Position numbers and translations under genes: made by a program
The notes under the pieces: generated by a model
Databases searched by the model: none
What the model was told of the DNA's origin: nothing
The model's input: only the letters and a program-made list of their open reading frames with translations
Shown here: piece after piece, positions 1-11,278 of the stretch
How the letters are laid out: every line of letters starts with the position of its first letter
Numbering within the stretch: position 1 is the first letter of the stretch
From: Pleurostoma richardsiae
Lineage: Eukaryota > Ascomycota > Sordariomycetes > Calosphaeriales > Pleurostomataceae
Direction: 5' to 3'
Assembly: GCA_030052745.1 (NCBI GenBank)
Contig: JANBVO010000024.1
Location: 372,001 to 436,000 of the forward strand
Length of the DNA: 64,000 nt

Positions 1-370
1 TGCATGCTCTGCCCCGGTGCGGATGCTGAGACCCCGGAGGAACCGTGGCGCCGTGGATCCTAGACCATGCAAAACATGCACTTCTTTCTCCGAGAGCAGC
101 TGTCTGAGCCGGACCGGTGATCTCGTCAGGGCGGGAAGGCCGTCGAACAGCGCGGGCATGCCAGTCAAAGAGAAGCCATCGTTGTGGTGCGGCGAGGTGG
201 AGAATGCTGCCGGGGCTCGAAACCGTCGCCGCCCAAAGGCCTCTTTCGAATCGGAGAGGCGACCTTTGATGGTAAGCCGCTTCGTAGCATGCAGGAAGGT
301 GGACTTCACCGAATTAAGGAAAGCAGACAGGAAGCCACCCAAGAGTGAGGGGTCAGACTTGGTACAGTCG
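1..370 (-). CDS. Possible partial gene (exon running off left edge), unrecognised
   Basis: A minus-strand frame stays open from about position 398 to the window edge. It reads as an ordinary protein, with segments such as LLGGFLSAFLNSVKSTFLHA and MPALFDGLPALTRSP. A plausible 3' splice site, CACCTACCCAG, places an exon start at 370; an in-frame stop lies just upstream near 400, so translation would have to enter through an intron or start at the internal ATG near 166. I recognise no domain. A plus-strand frame (17-385) is also open here but gives a less protein-like Arg/Ser-rich product. The gene, if real, continues to the left of the window, and the boundaries are tentative. Confidence 0.3.
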
Positions 371-862
371 CTGGGTAGGTGGTAGGGCGGGTAGGGGTCC
401 GTTCACCGGGAGCTCCGCGATAAGATAAAGCCGGGCCACCCTATGAGGCAACATGGTAGACCAATGCAAACCGCACAACAAGCGAAGACTTGACAACTTC
501 TCTTTATCGCCCAGCTCAGACATCGTCGCACAAAAGCTTGCAGTCTTCATGGATCAAAGGCATTATTCGTCAATTCGGGGCGTCCCCTAGAAATACTAGT
601 CCAGGTATCGCCATGCCATCGTCAGGGGTATGTATGCATGCTAATGCCTCAAACTGCCCGCAGGTATGAGATCCGGGCTGTGAAGCCTTTCATTCCGCCC
701 GACGCCAGTCAAATCATATGCTGCTCTCCTTTTCCATCCGTCGTGAGAAATAATTGTACATATCATCAGTGATTCCCAAGCTGAACAAGAGGACTACCTA
801 ACTCCTCGAGGTACGTATCCTTCAGTGGAATTGATACATCGCACACGCCTCTCCAGGCCCCC
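371..862. other. Intergenic, no gene seen
   Basis: This is the 3' flank of tad3. It could contain an upstream exon of the left-edge candidate, but I see no firm coding signal, RNA gene or repeat. Confidence 0.5.
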
Positions 863-2205
863 TCAGGCGTGCACCTTGGCTTCGATATGCTGTGGATGCA
901 CACAGCCGTTCGACTCCCACTCCCACGCCAGGAGGCTCCAGTTCAACTCTCTGCGCCAGAACAGGCCCAGGCCGGGGCTACTGGCCACTTGATCGTTCGG
1001 GTTAGACGTGTCATGCTTGCGGTCTTCGGCGGTCATACCGCCTGTAAGAGGCATGCGCTTGCAGAACACTACCTTGCCCATGCGTGAATGGAGGATAGCC
1101 ATAGAGCACATGACACAAGGTTCGTGCGTCAGGTACAGCTCCAGTCCGTGGCACAAATAGCCGTCTGGGTTTGGATGGTCCATCTCGAAGATCTTCTGCT
1201 CGTCCTCAAGCAGGGGACGGTCCTGGAAGGCCTCAAACTCCAGGATCGGCAGCTCCAGCGTGCCGCCCTCTCTATTCTCTGCCCGCACTAGCTTCTGCGC
1301 AACCAAGCTGATAGCTCGGAGTACCGCGTGTGCCATCGGATTGCCAGTGTTCCCAATCTTGTCCTGTTGGTGCCAGCGGGCGTCTCCGGCAATCGACACC
1401 ACGCGACTCTGGTCACCATCCCGTTGAACGATGACAGCGCCTACCGGCTCACCATATCCGGCGTCCTTGGCCTTGCGGGCAACTTGGTGGGCTAGTGTCA
1501 TCCAGACAGCGGCGTCCTGGCCGATTTCTTCCGTGGCACGAGAAACCATGCTAGGATGAGGTCCGAGAGGGTTGTTCTTTCGGTACACTGTTGGCCAGAA
1601 CTGCTGAGACCACATGAGGGCCTGGATTTGCGAGGTGGGCGCAAGCATCGGCATGGGAACGCTGGCAATGAATACTCCATCCTCCATGCCCTCAATTCTT
1701 GAAAGCGCGTCGATGAGTTCGTTTCTCGTCATGACCTTCTCTGGGCCTAGCATGATGTAGATCCACTGGGACTTGGTGGTGTGGAGCTGTCTGCTGTGCG
1801 GAGACTCGTGCATGAACTGCAGCTTCAGATGGGCGGGCAGGTCACCCGGCTTTGCGCATCGACGAAGATGAGGAACGCCCTTAACGATTTCCTCAGGCAA
1901 CAAAGTGCGTAAAAGACTGCATAAAGCAAGTCGCATCAGCGCGCTGTGCCGGCTATGAAGCCGGAGAGGGTAGGGAATAGGAGTGAGAATCGATCAGGGG
2001 CAAGGCAGACTGACCTGATGACTGCATTTGCAGACTTGACAGGAGCCCGTGTGATGTAAACTAAGCTGCAGGCATGTTCGTCTCGGAGCTCGAGCGTCGT
2101 CTTCAGAGGGATGAGTACACCCCGTTTGATGTTGACGTTGCTAGGTAAGAGGCTCTGAACCACGGGACCCTGGGCAGCAACGACACGCTCGGTCTCGTCA
2201 TCCAT
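863..2205 (-). CDS. tad3: tRNA-specific adenosine-34 deaminase subunit Tad3
   Basis: Predicted subunit of the Tad2-Tad3 heterodimer, which deaminates adenosine 34 of tRNAs to inosine. Two exons, 2205-2015 and 1916-863, are joined across a 98-nt intron (donor GTCAGT, acceptor TTTATGCAG; the split codon gives Ser64), for 414 aa. The C-terminal half is a cytidine-deaminase-like fold: HAVLRAI near residue 260 and PCVMC near 330 supply the zinc ligands. The catalytic HAE glutamate is Val262, the substitution that marks the non-catalytic Tad3/ADAT3 subunit rather than Tad2. The N-terminal 180 residues form the Tad3-specific extension. The ATG at 2205 is the first in frame. Tad3 is normally essential, so it is expected to be expressed constitutively. 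The Trm9 gene, another wobble-34 enzyme, lies 14 kb away. Confidence 0.93.
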
Positions 2206-5200
2206 CGCTGAGATGGGCTAGCCAGAGCTGGAGGTTCACTCGTTCGTTGGGTGAATGGGTCGTAGAAGCTAGAAAACAGTTATGTCGGGGCGGGAAATCC
2301 GAAGAGCCAGCCAGATCGATGTTGAGTCTCCCTTTAGAAAGGACTTGAGAGACTTGAAGAGAGAGTGCGGGCTCCTAAGCATGACCGTGGCCCTCTTCTG
2401 TGGAAACCGATGCGGCAAGCACGATGTCGATGTTTGCGACGACTTCTTGTAGAGAGGACGAGCGGCGCGATAGCATCGTCGCACGTGACCGTCGTTTGCC
2501 AGCCAATATGGGAGCTTCGAATCACGTAGCTGCTGTTCTCACTGCCTCTTGCTCTTGTTGCGGTTGGTCTGATCAAGTGCAGGTTAGTTGGGTGCAGGAG
2601 GGACCGCAAGCAGGCGCCGATAAGTGAGGTACCAGAAAAAAAATCGATGTCTTTTGGAGGGAAGTCGCGATGCGATCTTATCGGCGTGCATTATCAGTCG
2701 GTACGTACCTCAGTAGCGCCTCTTTTAGCTCCGTACAGGTACCTCACAGGTGCCTCAAGAGGAATAGCGGGCCCGGTCGTCGTCTCCCGCGAGTGTGGGG
2801 AAAGTCACAAAGCCTGCCCGTCCACAGGCGAAGGTGACAGACAGAGCCTGGGAGCTCAAGGGCTCCCCAAGGCTTTGCGCTCCCTCTACAGTGAGGGAGA
2901 AACAGCCCGAGAGCGAGAGGGTATAGCAACAGGAGGCCAAGAAAATAGAGTAACCTGCAGGGTCCAAGTCGATCCTTTATAAGCAGCTTGTCGTTACAGC
3001 GCCTCAGCGCCGTCCTATCGTCTTCGAAGCTTCACATGCCGATGTCCGCAGGCCGTTTCAACCTGCGTCATCAGCAAACGATGCACCTGTTGCACACGTT
3101 CGGCGCCCTCAGATCGAAATGGGCAGGTATCTCAGCCTCGTGTCTTCATGAGCACATCTCATGCACCCTGCCCTGCAACCGGTATCAGGTACGGAAGCCT
3201 GCACACCGAAAAAAGAGGCTGGGCGCTTCGTTCGCACATGGCTCAAGGTTGTCCATCTTGGGCGTCGACCTCTCTTCAGGGGGTTCAAGACAGGACTGTT
3301 GCTTGAAAGAGTTGGCAACTGGAGATACGGTGGCTCGGCTACTTCATCTAAGCGAGACTCGGAGCTCTTTGGAGCTGTGCTTGCACAAATCCCAACATCC
3401 TCGAGAGCGAAGATAATTCCGTCAGAGGAGCGGAGACCGGAGACCGTCCCGGGGGGCCCGATAACCACCCGCGGGATGTCCTTGGCAAATAAGGATGCAC
3501 GCCGTGATCTATGATGTCGCGAAAGAGATATGCGGCGCTCGGCCTGTTTCCGAGTGGGGGTCAGTCACCATACCCTCCATCAGCAGCCGCTCGAGCAAGT
3601 CAGAGCTGCCATGGCTACCAGGCAAGCTACAGCGGTCCTGAAGCAAAGGAGGGTTTACGACGCGGGTTGCATCTACGCCCGAAGCCAAGGGCAAAGCTGT
3701 GGGATAAATCAGCGGCCAGCTTGTAACTAAAGTACAGATTCTACTGGCATTTTGCTGGGATTGTTCCACTTCAAATTTTGTTGTTGAGGTATTACATGTT
3801 AATAGGTGGCCGTTGATTCTTCTCAAAGCTTGCCAGAACCCACACATCCCTCATCAGTACCTAGGTACCAATAACCGATGTCATAGGCGCTATCCAGTGT
3901 GGCATGCCCTCCCTCCAGTCAGTGATGCCCCTCCGCCCACGTTGCGATTACGGTAGGACTGGAGAAGGCCGACGGGGAAGTGGCTGAGACTGAACCGCCC
4001 TTACACCGGAGATCCGGTGTTTCGTTCGGACTTGACGGCCTGAAAGACTCGAGGCTCTACAAGGACGCGCCAGTGCGATTCAAGTGTCGCTTCACTGCCT
4101 GTTTTAGATTGAACTGAGGAGGCTTGACACGAACGAACGAGGCAGTATCACAAGGATCCAACGCGCACAACAGTATCAAGAGAACCTGATGCACCACTCA
4201 GCTGTACAAACATAGCTAAAGAACAGGGCCAGGGGACAAGACGCTGATTGCAAGCTGTGAGCTACTCTCCCCGGAACAGGGCTGCCGCAAGGGCTGTTCC
4301 ACCCAGTGGGCAGTTGGACAGTCGCAGTGACTGGATGAAGCATCAAGGGTAGTGTGCCTGGGTAGGATAATGTACAGGAGCCCCCGGGGCGTTTGACAGA
4401 GGTGGAGATACAAGTTTGGAGAGGATCCACGCTGTTACGCCTGCTAGCCTTGGCTGCGATACACTGTACACATCACAAAAAGGACGCTGGAGGCTCAGGG
4501 ACTGAGGGGAGTTTGGCAGAGGCGGTCAGCAGCCAGATCGTCCCGTACCGCCTCACTTTGTGTTGTAACAAGCCAGGGGAAGGAAGGGCAGCCAGGTGTG
4601 CTGGCAAAGGGGCTGACGGTTGCTGTGTGGGCTTAAAGAGAAGCTGGAGTCGCGGCGTGGAGTCACCCGATTTCCCAGCCTGCTTCGTTCACAACCATCC
4701 CATATCCAGCCCATCAACATTACACTCATCTCCCCCTTAAACAACACCAGTCTGAGATAAGTCCCAGACAACCCGGAACTCCCGAAAGCCTAGCAGTCTC
4801 CAAAGACTGGGTCTGCAGCTCGAGGACCATGTTCTCTTGATCGAAGTTACCCAGCTTTGTGCTCTCACGGCTCGTTGATTTTGTTGGTTCTGTTGGGCTG
4901 CCAAGTAAGTGATAAATGAAGGTGAAGGCCACCGTCGTCAGACCGCAGTAGAGCGGCGACCAACTTTCAGACCCTTCTTCTCCTCTGCCCCCCCAAAAGC
5001 CACTCAACAATCGACGTGAGTCGCCGTGCGCAGGGCCACTCCTGAGCTAACTCGATCTGGTTAAGGCTGCGCCGCTGCAAAGTGAAGTCACCGCCAAAAC
5101 CTTGGAGGTACTCAGGTACCCCTGCTCGCAGTGACCTCAGCGATTGGCCTCCGAAAAGCGCAAAGACTCATCTCTCAAAGCTGCATCTCCAATACTTTTC

Positions 5201-5466
5201 TCGCGACAATCCACCATCGGTATTCGTCGAAAATCCCATGCCTCCGCCAATAGCAGTTTCGGAGGATACGAGTAATCGAACAAGTCAGGCTACCCATCTG
5301 TCTATAAACAGCCTTGTCTCCTGATTCACACTTTTCTCTTTGTTTACCATTGCCGTTCAGCAGTTTTCGTCGCAAAGTTCTCGCGCTGACTGAAGCGTCG
5401 CCCGCAGGAAAAGACTTTGGTCTCGGCAGCCGACAATCGCAGCAGTCGTCCCTCGCCAAAAGGGTC
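2206..5466. other. Intergenic region between tad3 and the PFK2/FBPase2 gene
   Basis: This is the divergent promoter region of about 3.3 kb. Several frames of 100-140 codons are open on both strands between 2.6 and 3.5 kb, but none resembles a known family and they overlap one another. It holds a 12-bp GTACCTAGGTAC palindrome at 3857-3868 and other GGTACC motifs near 2625, 2700-2750 and 5110. The last several hundred bases probably include the 5' leader of the kinase gene. Confidence 0.5.
3857..3868. repeat. 12-bp palindrome of the GTAC/CCTAGG family
   Basis: GTACCTAGGTAC is a perfect 12-bp inverted repeat, one member of a family scattered through the intergenic DNA of this window. Confidence 0.8.
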
Positions 5467-7689
5467 ATGAGCGGCCAAGTTGCAGCCTCGTCCGCGCCAG
5501 CATCAGCGCCCTCGTCACCCTCTCAGCAGAAGCAGCCGAACGCAGACTCCGCTCTGCGTCCTCCTGCGCAAAATGGCCAGGAGAACTTGCTCCCGCCTCC
5601 TGCTGCTGCAGGTCCAGCCGCTTCACCAGTCCTAGAGCGTGCTCTCAGATCTCTCAACGAATACGAAAATGTCCTGGCAACAAGGACTGTTGCACCTCCT
5701 GCCGATTCTCCTTATGCGCGGAGTATCTCCTCGACGGCACCAGGATCTCCACGAATGTGAGTCACTTCACCCATCCTGAGCTGTGCCTCACCTGTCATTT
5801 GGGGCATTTGGGGAAATCTCTTCCCTCGGACGTAGCAGTCAACCAAGATTTCGCCGCTGTTTTTCCTACTGCTGCAGCCCGTTAGGTCAAACTTTGCTAA
5901 CTGCTTGTCACGGCAGTCCCCCACTGCGCCAGAACTCCGGCAGCCACACCCCCCGAGTCCGACCACATGCCACAACCCTCAACATCCCTGGGATGACGCG
6001 GTCTCGAGTCTCGCCCGACGGGAAGATTGCCGAGAGAGATGTGGCAGCCAAGCTCGTCATTATCATGGTCGGCCTCCCAGCCAGAGGCAAGTCGTACCTC
6101 ACCAAGAAGATCCAACGATACCTCTCTTGGCAGCAACACGATACCAGGATCTTCAATGTCGGCAATCGAAGACGTATCGCGGCCGGTGTGACGTCCCCCG
6201 GAGCAGTCAACGTCGCACGGACACAGCCAGTGGCGAAGACGGATGTCCCCACCCAGGCCGCTGCCATTCTCCTGAATGGAGCCGTTGTGCCTTCCATTGA
6301 GGAGCCCACTCTGCTGGACCTGAATGACGCCTTGCACACTGAAGACCCGAACCCGCACATAGATCAGTCTGCCAAGTTCTTCGATCCCCACAATGCGATA
6401 GCCTCCCGGCTTCGGGAGAAGGTCGCGCTGGAGACTCTAGACGAGCTCCTCGACTACTTGCTTCTGGGGAAGGGCGCAGTTGGTATCCTTGATGCGACTA
6501 ACAGTACCATACAACGACGGCAGCTTCTTGTCAACCACATTAAGCAACGGGAGCCCAAGCTGGGAATCCTGTTCATCGAGAGCATATGTAATGACAAGAA
6601 CGTGAGTAGAACCTCCTTCTCTAAGTCGGCATCCAGTATGTGAGTAGACTTACTGACACACTGTCTCAGCTGCTGGAAGCGAACATGCGCCTCAAATTGT
6701 CCGGTCCTGACTACAAGGACAAAGATCCCGTCAAGTCGTTGGAGGACTTCAAGAAGCGAGTTGCAGCCTACGAGAGCGCGTACGAGCCTCTAGGCCAGTA
6801 TGAGGAGGAGCATGATCTCCAGTACATACAGATTATCGATGTCGGCAGAAAGGTGATCCATCATAGGTTGAAGGGTTTCCTGAGTGGCGGCATTGCCTCA
6901 TACCTGACCACCTTCAACCTCTCTCCTCGGCAGATCTGGATCACCAGGCACGGCCAGAGCGAGGACAACCAGCTCGGAAAGCTGGGAGGAGATTCACCAC
7001 TGACTGAGCGCGGCCACTATTATGGCCTGGCGCTCTATCGGTTTATCACCGAGAAGCGCAAGGAATGGCTTGTGGAGCAGAAGAACAAGATTGCTCAATC
7101 GTCGTTCCCGCCGAAAGCTGGCGACCACACGCCACCATATCCTGAGATGAACTTGGAGCTTGAGGAGAAGAACTTCTGTATCTGGACATCCATGCTTCGC
7201 CGCAGTATCGAGACGGCGGAGTACTTTGAGGCCGATGACGATTACGACGTGAAGAATTGGGAGATGTTGAATGAGTTGAATGCCGGTACATTCGAGGGCA
7301 TGACTTACGAGGAGATTCAGAGGAAATATCCCGAGGAGTATAAGAAGCGCGAGCAAGACAAGCTCCACTACATCTATCCGGGCGTGGGAGGTGAAGGTTA
7401 CCTGCAGGTCATCAGCCGCCTCCGGGATATGGTGCGCGAGATTGAACGCATCACCGACCACGTCCTCATCATCAGCCATCGATCCGTCTGCCGGGTCCTC
7501 ATGGCGTACTTCATGGATCTCACCAGAGCCGACATCGCGGAGCTGGATGTGCCGCTTGGCATGCTCTTCGCGATCGAGCCCAAGCCGTACGGGTACGACT
7601 TCCATGCGTACAAGTACAATGAGCAGGAGGGCAGCTTCGACGAGCAGAAGGACTACAAGCTTCAGAAGACGGTGGACAGGAACAACTGA
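5467..7689 (+). CDS. 6-phosphofructo-2-kinase / fructose-2,6-bisphosphatase
   Basis: Makes and probably also degrades fructose 2,6-bisphosphate, the cytosolic signal that switches between glycolysis and gluconeogenesis. Exons 5467-5756, 5917-6601 and 6670-7689 (introns of 160 and 68 nt; the first carries GCTAAC just upstream of its acceptor) give 664 aa. The Ser/Pro/Ala-rich N-terminus (about 1-135) is likely regulatory. The kinase domain has a Walker A motif, GLPARGKS, at 149-156, FNVGNRRR near 176, and DATNSTIQRR near 289. An extra stretch of about 50 residues lies between the last two, compared with the animal enzyme. The phosphatase domain has RHG at 418-420, a conserved NELNAGTFEGMTYEEIQ region and SHRSVCRVLMAYF. 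His419 is retained, so phosphatase activity is plausible, but the residue after RHG is Gln rather than the usual Glu. The ATG at 5467 is the first in its frame. Confidence 0.95.
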
Positions 7690-8657
7690 CGGATTGGCTG
7701 CGCAGTCGAGTCTTCCTGTCCGTGTGTCCTAATATTGTATTGACATTTCTCGGTATTTGCTTTGTCGACTTTGGCTTTGGTTTGGCGTTTAGGAAAGGAC
7801 GAGGGGTCCTGGGAACAACGGATCAGAGGCCGCACACGCAGTGATGGTTCACGGGGGAGTAACGGACGGCTGTTTCTCTCCGATATAAAGGACGGCCAGG
7901 CATGGCGTTGTCCTTGTGTTTATGTTTGTGTCATCGGCGTTAAAGGGCCGATACGAATAACCAGCTGAGACGGCTGGAACATACTTGCCGCTGCGGATTG
8001 GCGAGGGACGAGGCGCGATACCCATCAGGTGTCTGATCTCGACTCACAGGTCGCGAAGAAATCCAGGGAGGCACCCCGAGTTGATACTGCGTCGTGGCGT
8101 GGAAACGCCTCTAGATAAAATATTGAGAGGGCAGAGCTCTCTCTCCGTCTCAACATGGACCCTTTCTCCACTTGTCTTTTCTGCTAGAGCGATGAGTGAT
8201 GGCGACTAGCCAAAAGCGCACCTGTAACTGCCCGCCAATATCGCTAATGCACGGTGCTGACGCAGCAAAAAGGAAGAGCTGAGCGCCCCTGAGACACAGC
8301 ACTGACAGGACAGGGCGATCTGCCGCTCTTCGTTTGCAGGCTGGACAGGCTGCCCGTCCCAATGAGCGCCCGAAGAGTCGGGCTTGGCGTGCTATGGCGT
8401 TTCTGCCCGTCTTATCAATAGCCCTCAGCGCCCGGGTGTGTGTCGCTGGACGCGAAGCCCAGTAGACGGCCTTTGTCCTCGCCACGGCCAGTAATCTATA
8501 TCAGCCACTGCAGTTGTTAGGATGCCTTTTTCTTCCTTTTGCTCAATAGCCGAGCCTGCTCTCGACGTTCTGTGCTGGCTCGCCGAGCTGAAAATAGACA
8601 ACCACCCGCTGTCTTCGCTGTCCTACTGAAACAACCCACTGTATCAGCGCTCCAGCA
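7690..8657. other. Intergenic, no gene seen
   Basis: This is the 3' flank of the kinase gene and the promoter of the LtrA-like gene. A 111-codon minus-strand frame at 8150-8485 is not recognisable, and I see no structural RNA. Confidence 0.55.
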
Positions 8658-10986
8658 ATGTCCGCAACCCCAACCCGCTCCCCCAGCGGGTCCTCCACGC
8701 CCTCCGGCCGGGGCCGCCACGCCCGCCGGCGCCCCTCCGAGTTCCTCCTCCCGGACGGGCGCCGGATCCTGGTCGCGCTGCCCGAGGACGCGGCCGCCCT
8801 CCGCGAGAAGCACGTCTCGGCGACGGACGCCGAGATGCAGACCGAGGTGGTGGTGCACGGCTCCGCCGAGCACGAGCGGCTCCTGCGGCAGTCGCAGGCG
8901 CACCACGCGCAGCGCCGCGCGGAACTGCGCGCCCGCGCCGCCGCCGCGTCGCTGCTGGACGAGTGGGACGCGGCCGGCGCGCGGCTGGACGCCGTGACGG
9001 CCGAGCTGGAGGCGCTGGCGGACCACAGCGGGAGGCTGAGGGAGAACTTCAGCAAGTTCGGGTACGACGCGCGGCTGAGGACGTACGGCGGAGGCGACGA
9101 GGAGGATGGTGGGAGGAGGGGGAGCAGGTCGCCGAGCTTCGCGGGGGAGAAGGAGGAGAGGGCGCCGGACGAGTGGAGCGAGAGGCGCGGCGGGAACGTG
9201 ATGAAGCTGTTTAGGAGGCCGGTCATCAGGCAGTACTTCCACCGGGGCCTGCTCTGGCGCGCGAGCGAGGAGACGAAGATCATGAGCTTTGAGCTGTTCT
9301 TTGACCTCCTTTATGGTGAGGAAACTGTCCTACCCCCCCTAATCTCGCAGAGGATTTTCTAGGCCGGATGCGCAAGAGAAGAGGACGATACTGACGGGAG
9401 ATCCGCTTGATAGTCGGCATTATCGCCATCAACGGCGACCACGCCGCGGAGGACGCCACGGGGCATGAGCTCCTGCGCTTCGTCGTCACTTTCTGCATGA
9501 GCTGGAAGATCTGGTCGGACGTCGCAATGCTCGTCAGTTGGTTTGAGACCGACGACATCCTGCAGAGAGTGGAGATCCTGTTTCTCATCGCGTGTCTTCT
9601 CGGGTAGGCGTCATGTTCTAGTACTCTACTGGGAAACGAGATTGGCTAACGTGGACTGTCAGGTTGACTACGGACATGTTGAATACGTTCGGCGAGGAGT
9701 ACGACACTTACGTCCAGCTGGTTGGCTTCTACCTGGCTGCGCGTCTGTTCATGGCTGCATACTGTGCCCTTACTGGCATTCTGCTACCCTTGGTGAAGGG
9801 CATGAGTAAGTATACAGCGCTGGCTCTCTCTCCCCTTCTCATTTTCTCGTGTTGGCCCTGTCTAGTGAAGGAGAAGAAGGTGCTGAGACAGTTGCTATAG
9901 TGATCACCCAGATCATCCTGGTCCTGATCCCCTCTGCCCTCTGGATTGGCAGCACACAGGTTGAGATGCCCAACCGCCTGGGTCTGACCTTCACGGCCCT
10001 CGCCCTAGACCTCTTCGGTAGTACGCTGTACGTCGGCCTCTTTCGCTACTCGCGGACGCACCAGGACGGCATCGCGCGCAAGATCGAACAATTTTTCGAA
10101 TTCTATCCAGCCTTCAACATCGAGCATAAGGTCGAACGGACTAATGCGTTCGTCTCCCTCGTGCTGGGCTACTCCGTGGTCGGCGTCATCTTCCAAAATG
10201 CCGGCTTCGGCCTCAACGCTTTTCTTGGAAAGGCCATTCTCGGCCTCGTCCAGGCCTTCATCTTCAACTGGATTTACTTTGAGGTCGACGGCGAGCTGGA
10301 CAACATCCACGTCCACGCCATCCGCCGACACGCAAACTACGGCAAGTCCTTTCCCCACCCCGCACCCCATCTCGCGTGCAAGTCGGATGGCCGCTAACGC
10401 TGAGAGCCGAACAGCCTTCCTTTGGCAGTACGCCCACCTGCTCTTCATCATGGCCTACATCCTCGCCGCCGCCGGGCTGTCCAAGCTCGTCGTCGCCGAC
10501 GACTGCCCCGACGCGCCGCCGGACACCCTCACGGAGCTGTACCGGGAGCGCTCGGAGCCCGAGGTCTCGACCGGCCTGCGGCTCTTCTACTGCGCGGGCC
10601 TGGGCGTCGCCCTCTTCGCCATGGGCCTCATCAACCTCTCGCACGAGCACAAGATCCCGGCCTCGGCGTGCCGCCTGCCGCGCTGGCTGCGCCTGGCCAA
10701 CCGCGCCGCCGTGTGCGCCGTCCTGTGCTGCCTGGCCGCCGCGGAGCGGCTGAACAGCCTGGAGCTGGTGGGCACCACGACGGCGCTGTCGGCGTGGGTG
10801 CTGGGCGTGGAGCTGGTGGGCAAGTCGTGCAGGGGGGAGTCGATGTTCGGCGCGGACGGGAGGTGCCGGTACACGGCCAAGTGCAGCAGGAGGGAGCTGG
10901 AGGACGCGACCAAGAGCGATGGGCAGGTCGATGTCGTGGAGCTGAGTAGGGGCGAGAAGACGGCTGCGCCGGTGGGGATTGAGTGA
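8658..10986 (+). CDS. LtrA-like (low temperature requirement A) multipass membrane protein
   Basis: Five exons, 8658-9315, 9414-9603, 9663-9805, 9901-10341 and 10415-10986, give 667 aa. The first about 200 residues are hydrophilic, Arg/Ala/Glu-rich and probably cytosolic. The membrane domain then opens with SFELFFDLLYVG, the characteristic start of the LtrA family, and continues with about ten hydrophobic segments, for example ITQIILVLIPSALW and LLFIMAYILAAAGLSKLVV. LtrA is named from a Listeria cold-growth locus; its biochemical activity, and the function of fungal members, are not established. Intron four uses a GCAAGT donor (GC-AG class), which reading phase requires. Exon 1 and exon 5 are extremely GC-rich, which leaves long shadow frames on both strands. 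The start ATG at 8658 sits in a typical ACAATGTCC-like context (GCAATGTCC). Confidence 0.9.
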
Positions 10987-11278
10987 CCGTTTGAAGTGCC
11001 TCTTTTGGGCCTTGAGCTCATGTGCAAGGAGGAAGGGGTTGGATGGCTTGTCCTGATATTCTGATGATTTCTAAGGGACTTATAGTTTCCAAGGTTCTAT
11101 CAGCTGCTAATAGTGATATCAATCTATCAACTCCCTCTCCATCCCCATCAAATACTTGTCCGCGCCCATATTATCCAGTGGTACTTCATCAACAGTAGAA
11201 TAACCCAATTGAAAACCAACGCCCCTGAACGACACACAAAGCAGATTCTGTCACTCCCCCAGGAACCAACATGCCATC

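Noticed and set aside
8517-9283. Two minus-strand frames of about 240 codons over LtrA exon 1
   Set aside because: They are low-complexity Arg/Pro/Ser translations antisense to an exon whose product joins in phase to the LtrA domain.
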